DNA of 50,163 nt from Paludibacter sp. (GTDB taxonomy: Bacteria > Bacteroidota > Bacteroidia > Bacteroidales > Paludibacteraceae): positions 1 through 50,163 of the forward strand of contig JAIFKQ010000151.1 in assembly GCA_020049515.1 (NCBI GenBank), in the 5' to 3' direction. Made by a program: the position numbers and the translations under genes. The notes below the pieces were generated by a model that had not been told where the DNA came from, searched no databases, and worked only from the letters and a program-made list of their open reading frames with translations. Position 1 is the first letter of the stretch, and each line of letters starts with the position of its first letter. Shown here in pieces: positions 45,319 through 50,163 of this stretch.

Positions 45319-45510
45319 AGATTTTTTGTTTTAGTTTGAAAATATTAAAAAAAACGGTTGATGTTTCGTGTTTTGCAGACTTATTTAAATGTAGTGGTTC
45401 AATGAAACTACAATTTTGAGGGAGATATTGAACCAATAATTTCTTGAAATACATAAAATCGCTGTTAATGAATGCTTTAATCAATTCAACTGCGTTTTTA
45501 AATTTGAGCA

Positions 45511-45542
45511 CAAAAGTAATGATTTCATTTTGATAATACAAA
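45511..45542 (-). promoter_or_regulatory. Consensus promoter of the sdh operon
   Basis: Minus strand TTTG (45542-45539), 20-nt spacer, TACTTTTG (45518-45511): full match to the Bacteroidetes promoter. The sdhC ATG is at 45318, so the 5' leader is about 190 nt long; a small hairpin (TGTAGT/ACTACA, about 45390-45413) lies within it. Confidence 0.75.
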
Positions 45543-45775
45543 TGATTACGGAAAAATTTCTTTAATTGTAAAAAGGTTATTTTGTCACTTATTAAGTAGG
45601 TCTTAATTTGTATAGCAATGTTTAATCTTATTGGGTTGTTACTCTCGAAATAATATGGTATGCAAATGACTAATTACTAGACAAATATGTTATGTGAGGT
45701 CATTTTTAAATGCTGGATTTTATGAGTTGTTGGTTGCTGAATAATGGTGCTATCAGCCGCTTCAAAACGGAATAA
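45543..45775. other. Intergenic region between divergent sdh and hyd promoters
   Basis: 233 bp; no gene, no strong repeat. It separates two divergent promoters (sdhC leftward, hydG rightward), and a shared regulator site is possible but I see no palindrome. Confidence 0.35.
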
Positions 45776-45806
45776 TTTCTAATTAAAAGATAAAGTAGTA
45801 TCTTTG
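45776..45806 (+). promoter_or_regulatory. Promoter of the hydGFE unit
   Basis: TTTC (45776-45779), 19-nt spacer, TATCTTTG (45799-45806); one mismatch to the -33 TTTG. hydG begins 90 nt downstream. Confidence 0.65.
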
Positions 45807-45896
45807 CATTGAAATTGTAATACGTTCAAGGTCTTATTATCCTACCAAAAAAAACATGCGAGAGCCAAATGCTTTTTGATGTAAAAAAACAAATAA

Positions 45897-47321
45897 ATGA
45901 AATTTACTCCAGAAATCTATAGCATTGCCGACAAGGCAATGACTCCTTTTATCGACAGTAATGAAATATGGGATTATATTTATAAAACGACTTCGACAAA
46001 AGAAAAGGTAAAAGCAATAATTTCAAAATCGCTATCTAAACAACGGCTTACGCTTGAGGAGGTTGCCGTATTGATTAATGCCGATGAGCCCGAGTTGATT
46101 GAAGAAATAAAAGAAGGTGCAAAAACATTGAAAAAAAACATATACGGCAATAGAATTGTTCTTTTTGCACCGCTATACGTTGGTAGTAAGTGTGCCAATA
46201 ATTGTACTTATTGCGGATTTCGTTCCACAAATAAAGATGCGGTAAGGAAAACGCTTAATGACCAGGAGATAGTAGCCGAAGTGGAAGCGTTGGAGGAGAA
46301 TGGTCAGAAAAGATTAATTTTGGTTTATGGGGAACATGCACACTATACGCCGGAATATATAGCTCATACAGTGAAAGTTGCTTATAGTGTACGCATAGGC
46401 AATGGAGAGATAAGAAGGATAAATATTAATGCAGCACCAATGGATGTTGATGGTTTTCGAATCGTAAAAGAGTCTGGAATTGGCACTTTTCAGGTTTTTC
46501 AGGAAACTTATCATCGCGAAGCTTACAAAACGTACCATTTAAGTGGTAAAAAATCGGATTATGATTATCGTTTAACTTCATTGGATAGAGCTCAAGAAGC
46601 AGGTTTAGATGATGTGGGAATTGGCGCTTTGTTTGGTCTTTACGACTGGCGCTTTGAGGTTATGGGTTTGGTTCGTCATGCCAACCACTTAGAAGCGTGC
46701 TACAATGTAGGGCCACATACCATTTCATTTCCACGTATTAAGGATGCCTCTTCGTTAGAGTTTGGCGATAAGTATTTTGTTTCGGATGAGGATTTTGCCA
46801 AGCTAATAGCCATTTTGCGCCTTGCTGTGCCTTATACTGGAATGATATTGACTGCCCGCGAGCCACAAAAATTGAGGAATGAGATTATTCAATATGGTGT
46901 TTCACAAATAGATGGTGGAACAAAAATTGAACTTGGCAGCTATTCAAAATTGGAGGAAAATACTGACCTCAACAAAGGACAATTTAAGATTAATGATGAC
47001 CGTTCGCTCAACGAAGTTGTTGATGAATTGCTTGACCAAGATATGATGCCATCGTTTTGTACGTCTTGTTATCGCCGTGGCAGAACGGGGGAGCATTTTA
47101 TGGAATTTTCGGTACCTGGATTTATTAAACGGTTTTGTACTCCCAACGCAATTCTTACTATGGCAGAGTATATTCAGGATTATGCACCAGAACAAACTGC
47201 CATAAAAGGATGGAAGGCTATAGCAAAAAATATAGAAACTATTGAGGATGAAAAGATTAAAAAATCAGTGCTCGAAAAAATAGACAGAATAAAAGACGGA
47301 GAAAGAGATTTGTACTATTAA
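45897..47321 (+). CDS. hydG: [FeFe]-hydrogenase H-cluster radical SAM maturase HydG
   Basis: A 474-aa radical-SAM tyrosine lyase. It makes the CO/CN-bearing iron synthon of the H-cluster. The SAM-cluster motif is C99-x3-C103-x2-C106 (KCANNCTYCGFR). The second cluster that binds the dangler iron uses C388-x2-C391-x22-C414 (FCTSCYRRGRTGEHF ... RFCTPNA), exact HydG spacing. RINVNAAP-like RININAAPMDVDGF, HTISFPRIKDA and GGTKIELGSY are also typical. First of three maturases on the same strand; no structural hydrogenase gene in this window. Confidence 0.97.
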   Translation: MKFTPEIYSIADKAMTPFIDSNEIWDYIYKTTSTKEKVKAIISKSLSKQRLTLEEVAVLINADEPELIEEIKEGAKTLKKNIYGNRIVLFAPLYVGSKCANNCTYCGFRSTNKDAVRKTLNDQEIVAEVEALEENGQKRLILVYGEHAHYTPEYIAHTVKVAYSVRIGNGEIRRININAAPMDVDGFRIVKESGIGTFQVFQETYHREAYKTYHLSGKKSDYDYRLTSLDRAQEAGLDDVGIGALFGLYDWRFEVMGLVRHANHLEACYNVGPHTISFPRIKDASSLEFGDKYFVSDEDFAKLIAILRLAVPYTGMILTAREPQKLRNEIIQYGVSQIDGGTKIELGSYSKLEENTDLNKGQFKINDDRSLNEVVDELLDQDMMPSFCTSCYRRGRTGEHFMEFSVPGFIKRFCTPNAILTMAEYIQDYAPEQTAIKGWKAIAKNIETIEDEKIKKSVLEKIDRIKDGERDLYY

Positions 47322-47484
47322 GTGTAAGGTTTATTGCGAAGCGGTTTTTCAAATTAGTTTTCAAATTAACAGTCTGCGAATCTAAACACTCAAAATAACG
47401 GTTGTAATTTACTTTGTTATTTTGATAATGTGCTGTTTTAACAATGATTTAAAATTGTGGCATGGACATAAATACAATAATTAT

Positions 47485-48699
47485 ATGAGTAAAGGAAAAG
47501 ACATTAAACCACATATTGGTATTTTTGGCAGACGAAATAATGGTAAAAGTTCATTCATCAATTTATTGGTAGGACAGGATTTGTCAATTGTTTCTGAGCA
47601 AGCGGGCACAACTACCGACCCTGTTAAAAAGTCGGTTGAGATATTTGGCATTGGGCCAGCCGTTTTAATTGACACCGCTGGAATAGATGACACGGGAGAA
47701 TTGGGGGAAAAAAGAGTAAAAAAAACCATGGAGGTTATCAAACAAGTTGACTGCGCCATATTGTTGATTGTAAATAATCAATTTAAAGTGTTTGAACTGA
47801 ATTTAATCAAGCAATTCAACGAATACGAAATCCCGTTTCTGATTGTTCACAATAAAAGTGATATAGAAAGTATCAGTGATTTGACAGCCAGTACTATACA
47901 ATCAATTACTTCTTCCGAAATAATTGAGTTTAGTACTTTAAATACCACAAATTTTGATGAATTAATTGAATTAATAAAAAGAACAATACCCCAGACGGCC
48001 TACCAAAAACCGTCGTTATTTGCCCACTTAGTTAAGCCAAAGGATGTAGTTTTACTTATTACGCCTGTAGATAATGAGGCGCCCGATGGGAGAATGATTT
48101 TGCCACAAAATATGGCCATTAGAGATGTGTTGGACAATGATTGCATAACGGTGGTAGTAAAAGAAACCGAAATTGAAGATTTTCTGAAGTTAGGAATAAA
48201 ACCCGCATTGGCTGTTACAGATAGTCAGGTTTTTGGCATGGTATCCAAACTTATTCCAGAGGATATCCCGCTTACCGGATTTAGTGTTATTTTTGCCAGA
48301 TTAAAGGGCAATTTTGATAAGTTTTTGGAAGGAACTTCCTATATTTCAACGCTAAAGGATGGCGATAAAGTGCTTATTTTAGAATCATGCACCCATCATG
48401 TGAGTTGCGACGATATTGGTAGATTTAAAATCCCAAATTGGCTATTGAAATTTACCGAAAAGAATCTTACTTTTACCGTGGTGGCCGGGCTTTCGGAAAT
48501 AACGGATGACCTTCACGACTTTGCTCTCATTATCCAGTGTGGCGGTTGTATGGTAACTAAAAAACAGCTACATAGTAGGCTAAAACCAGCCATTGATGCT
48601 GGAGTGCCAGTAACCAATTATGGGTTGGCAATTGCCTATATGCATGGCATTTTCGATAGGGCAACTGCACCATTTCAAAAAAATCAGCACGAAAGTTGA
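47485..48699 (+). CDS. hydF: [FeFe]-hydrogenase maturation GTPase HydF
   Basis: A 404-aa protein from ATG 47485 (MSKGKDIKPHIGIFGRRNNGKSSF); a longer frame from 47422 adds 21 unusual residues. The GTPase domain has the P-loop GRRNNGKS, switch GTTTDPVKKSVEIFG, DTAGIDD and HNKSD. Dimerisation and cluster domains follow, with iron-sulfur ligands in ESCTHHVSCDDIGR and the C-terminal QCGGCMVTKKQL (C-T-H ... C-x2-C). HydF is the scaffold that receives the diiron precursor from HydE and HydG and delivers it to HydA. It lies 163 bp after hydG and 48 bp before hydE. Confidence 0.97.
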   Translation: MSKGKDIKPHIGIFGRRNNGKSSFINLLVGQDLSIVSEQAGTTTDPVKKSVEIFGIGPAVLIDTAGIDDTGELGEKRVKKTMEVIKQVDCAILLIVNNQFKVFELNLIKQFNEYEIPFLIVHNKSDIESISDLTASTIQSITSSEIIEFSTLNTTNFDELIELIKRTIPQTAYQKPSLFAHLVKPKDVVLLITPVDNEAPDGRMILPQNMAIRDVLDNDCITVVVKETEIEDFLKLGIKPALAVTDSQVFGMVSKLIPEDIPLTGFSVIFARLKGNFDKFLEGTSYISTLKDGDKVLILESCTHHVSCDDIGRFKIPNWLLKFTEKNLTFTVVAGLSEITDDLHDFALIIQCGGCMVTKKQLHSRLKPAIDAGVPVTNYGLAIAYMHGIFDRATAPFQKNQHES

Positions 48700-48747
48700 T
48701 GCATAAATAACAACAAATACATTGACCTATAACTTTTAAATTTTCAA

Positions 48748-49824
48748 ATGCCAATAGCCGATATTTTCGAAAAAACTGAATTTAGCAGAAATGATATTAT
48801 TCAACTTTTAAGTGTGAATGGTGATGACGAGAAGTTACTGTTTAAATTCGCGGCCAAAACAAAAACGGAAAGTATAGGCAATACAGTGTATTTGAGGGGG
48901 TTGATAGAATTGTCGAACATCTGTTCCAAAGATTGTATGTATTGTGGCATCCGAAAATCCAACCAAGACATCAAACGATATTCACTTGATGTAGTTGAAG
49001 TTTTAAAAGCTGTTCAATTTGCTTACGACAATAAATATGGTTCAATTGCCATACAGTCGGGCGAAATTACAAGTGCTGCTTTTGTCGACAAAATAAATAC
49101 AATCATACTGCGCTCTAAAGAAATTTCTAATGGCGAAATTGGTATAACATTGTCATGTGGTGAGCAATCGGAGGAAACTTACAGAACTTGGTTTGAAAGT
49201 GGAGCACACAGGTATTTGCTTCGCATAGAGTCATCTACCGAAGAATTGTATTACAAAATACACCCCAAAGATGATACTCATAATTTTCAAACACGATTAA
49301 ATGCGCTCAAAACACTTAAGAAAATTGGCTACCAAGTAGGCACTGGAGTGATGGTGGGCTTGCCTTTCCAAACTATCGAACACTTGGCTGATGACTTGCT
49401 GTTTATGAAAGAATTTGATGTTGATATGTGTGGAATGGGACCTTACATTGAGCATAAAAACACACCACTCTATCAATTCAAAGATAGTTTAATGCCCTTA
49501 AAAGATCGATTCAGTTTGACAATGAAAATGATTGCCATTTTGCGCATTATGATGAAAGATATTAATATAGTGGCTGCAACAGCGCTCCAGGCTATAGATA
49601 AAATAGGGCGGGAGAAAGCGATACAAGTTGGTGCAAATATCTTGATGCCCAATATCACACCTGGAAAATTTAGGGATAGCTATGCGCTTTACGAAAATAA
49701 ACCTTGTACGGACGAAAATGCTGAGGATTGCAAAAGCTGCATTGATGTGCGCGTACACCTTGTAAATCATAAAGTTGGATACTCGGAATGGGGCGATTCT
49801 TTGCATTTCCAAAAGCCTATCTGA
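48748..49824 (+). CDS. hydE: [FeFe]-hydrogenase H-cluster radical SAM maturase HydE
   Basis: A 358-aa radical-SAM protein. The cluster motif is C59-x3-C63-x2-C66 (NICSKDCMYCGIRK). HydE features: YGSIAIQSGEITSAAFVDKIN, GEIGITLSCGEQSEETYRTWFESGAHRYLLRIESS, VGTGVMVGLPFQTIEHLADDL and MCGMGPYIEHKNTPL. HydE processes a synthon from HydG in building the azadithiolate-bridged diiron site. A C-terminal Cys pair (DCKSC) may bind a second cluster, which varies among HydE proteins. It ends the maturase unit and is followed by a 229-bp MITE-like insert. Confidence 0.96.
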   Translation: MPIADIFEKTEFSRNDIIQLLSVNGDDEKLLFKFAAKTKTESIGNTVYLRGLIELSNICSKDCMYCGIRKSNQDIKRYSLDVVEVLKAVQFAYDNKYGSIAIQSGEITSAAFVDKINTIILRSKEISNGEIGITLSCGEQSEETYRTWFESGAHRYLLRIESSTEELYYKIHPKDDTHNFQTRLNALKTLKKIGYQVGTGVMVGLPFQTIEHLADDLLFMKEFDVDMCGMGPYIEHKNTPLYQFKDSLMPLKDRFSLTMKMIAILRIMMKDINIVAATALQAIDKIGREKAIQVGANILMPNITPGKFRDSYALYENKPCTDENAEDCKSCIDVRVHLVNHKVGYSEWGDSLHFQKPI

Positions 49825-49863
49825 CTTATTTTGAATAGTATAAATCGTTTTACAATTTTAGTT

Positions 49864-50092
49864 ATGAGTCTGCTCCGATAAGTCAACTTTTAATTTTTGA
49901 ACGATAATGGAACAACCCGACAAACGAGAGAACACTAAGACACAAAGACGCAAACGGAGTATTCCGACGTGCCGTTTTTACGGTATGGAACAGACCTATA
50001 AATCGGTAGTTTGTATTCAACATATTAGTTTCTTTGCGTTTTAGCTAATTTACACCTTCGCGTTAAAAAAACACTTATCGGAGCAGACTCAT
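49864..50092. mobile_element. MITE-like non-autonomous element, 229 bp
   Basis: The ends are 20-bp perfect terminal inverted repeats: ATGAGTCTGCTCCGATAAGT at 49864-49883 and its exact complement at 50073-50092. The inside has no ORF but shows a small hairpin (CCGT/ACGG, 49972-49983) and an inner pair ACGCAAA/TTTGCGT. Flanks share only AT, so a 2-bp or no clear target duplication. It lies between the hydE stop and a downstream terminator. Size, TIRs and lack of coding sequence fit a MITE. Confidence 0.7.
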
Positions 50093-50104
50093 TTATCAAT
50101 CATT

Positions 50105-50138
50105 AAAAAGGCTATGAATTGTTTTTCATAGCCTTTTT
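50105..50138. terminator. Intrinsic terminator after the hyd operon
   Basis: A 14-bp perfect stem (50105-50118 with 50125-50138), 6-nt loop, A-run and T-run at the ends; works on either strand. Confidence 0.85.
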
Positions 50139-50163
50139 AAGTATTAGCTTCATAGCCAATTTA

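Noticed and set aside
45305-45541. 78-aa minus-strand ORF upstream of sdhC
   Set aside because: No recognisable protein features; it overlaps the sdhC start and the -7/-33 boxes of the sdh promoter.
46944-49812. Several minus-strand ORFs over the hyd genes
   Set aside because: All are antisense shadows of hydG, hydF and hydE, whose catalytic motifs fix the coding strand.
1-50163. CRISPR array, prophage or defence island
   Set aside because: No regularly spaced repeats, no integrase, phage structural, restriction-modification or toxin-antitoxin genes recognised.

Overview
The window looks like a chromosomal segment of a low-GC Bacteroidota, most likely order Bacteroidales (Paludibacter-like). 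The evidence is: promoters of the Bacteroidetes type (-7 box TAnnTTTG, -33 box TTTG/TTG about 19-22 bp upstream); family markers such as DUF4270 and DUF3078 proteins, a MalQ with two N-terminal starch-binding domains, a stand-alone N-terminal GT5 'glycogen synthase' protein, SLBB/Wzz export proteins and a BspA-type leucine-rich-repeat protein; and few recognisable Shine-Dalgarno sites. The species cannot be fixed from the sequence alone.

Layout. 1-4.1 kb: a rubredoxin/DUF2231-like membrane protein, an outer-membrane barrel, an ECF sigma/membrane partner/periplasmic protein cassette, and tRNA-Cys. 4.1-8.8 kb: malQ, purM and marC. 9-14 kb: a glycosyltransferase, a thiamine-binding-like protein and the Wzz/SLBB polysaccharide export pair. 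14.3-22.6 kb: rpsP, a septal/cell-envelope protein with a SPOR domain, rfbB, a GtrB-like glycosyltransferase, then lptG, tgt, hisH, panD and panC on the minus strand. 23-26.6 kb: GT5 domain protein, DUF4270 lipoprotein, dgkA, comF. 26.6-31.2 kb: an accessory-looking region with a response regulator, a 7TM-type sensor kinase, a possible small RNA, an LRR protein without signal peptide and a small Cys-rich protein. 31.3-39.7 kb: argH, SRPBCC protein, pyrE, yraN, small RHH-like protein, rmuC, DUF3078 protein, HD-domain protein, tag. 39.7-40.7 kb: fused remains of an arginine-deiminase-like gene and an ornithine aminotransferase gene. 40.9-45.3 kb: hemerythrin-like protein and the succinate dehydrogenase/fumarate reductase operon. 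45.9-49.8 kb: the three [FeFe]-hydrogenase maturases hydG, hydF, hydE, followed by a 229-bp MITE-like element.

Physiology. Fumarate reductase/succinate dehydrogenase, [FeFe]-hydrogenase maturation, hemerythrin and alpha-glucan metabolism fit an anaerobic, fermentative, carbohydrate-using organism. Arginine synthesis is represented by argH, while the arginine/citrulline-ornithine degradation pair has decayed.

The most notable points are: rpsP without the codons for its conserved first strand; malQ without the first helix of its catalytic barrel; a tRNA-guanine transglycosylase without zinc cysteines; the dead arginine-catabolic pair behind a promoter that still looks usable; a MITE-like element behind hydE; and a possible structured RNA upstream of the LRR gene. 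I did not find a convincing wholly new system (no CRISPR, defence island or prophage).
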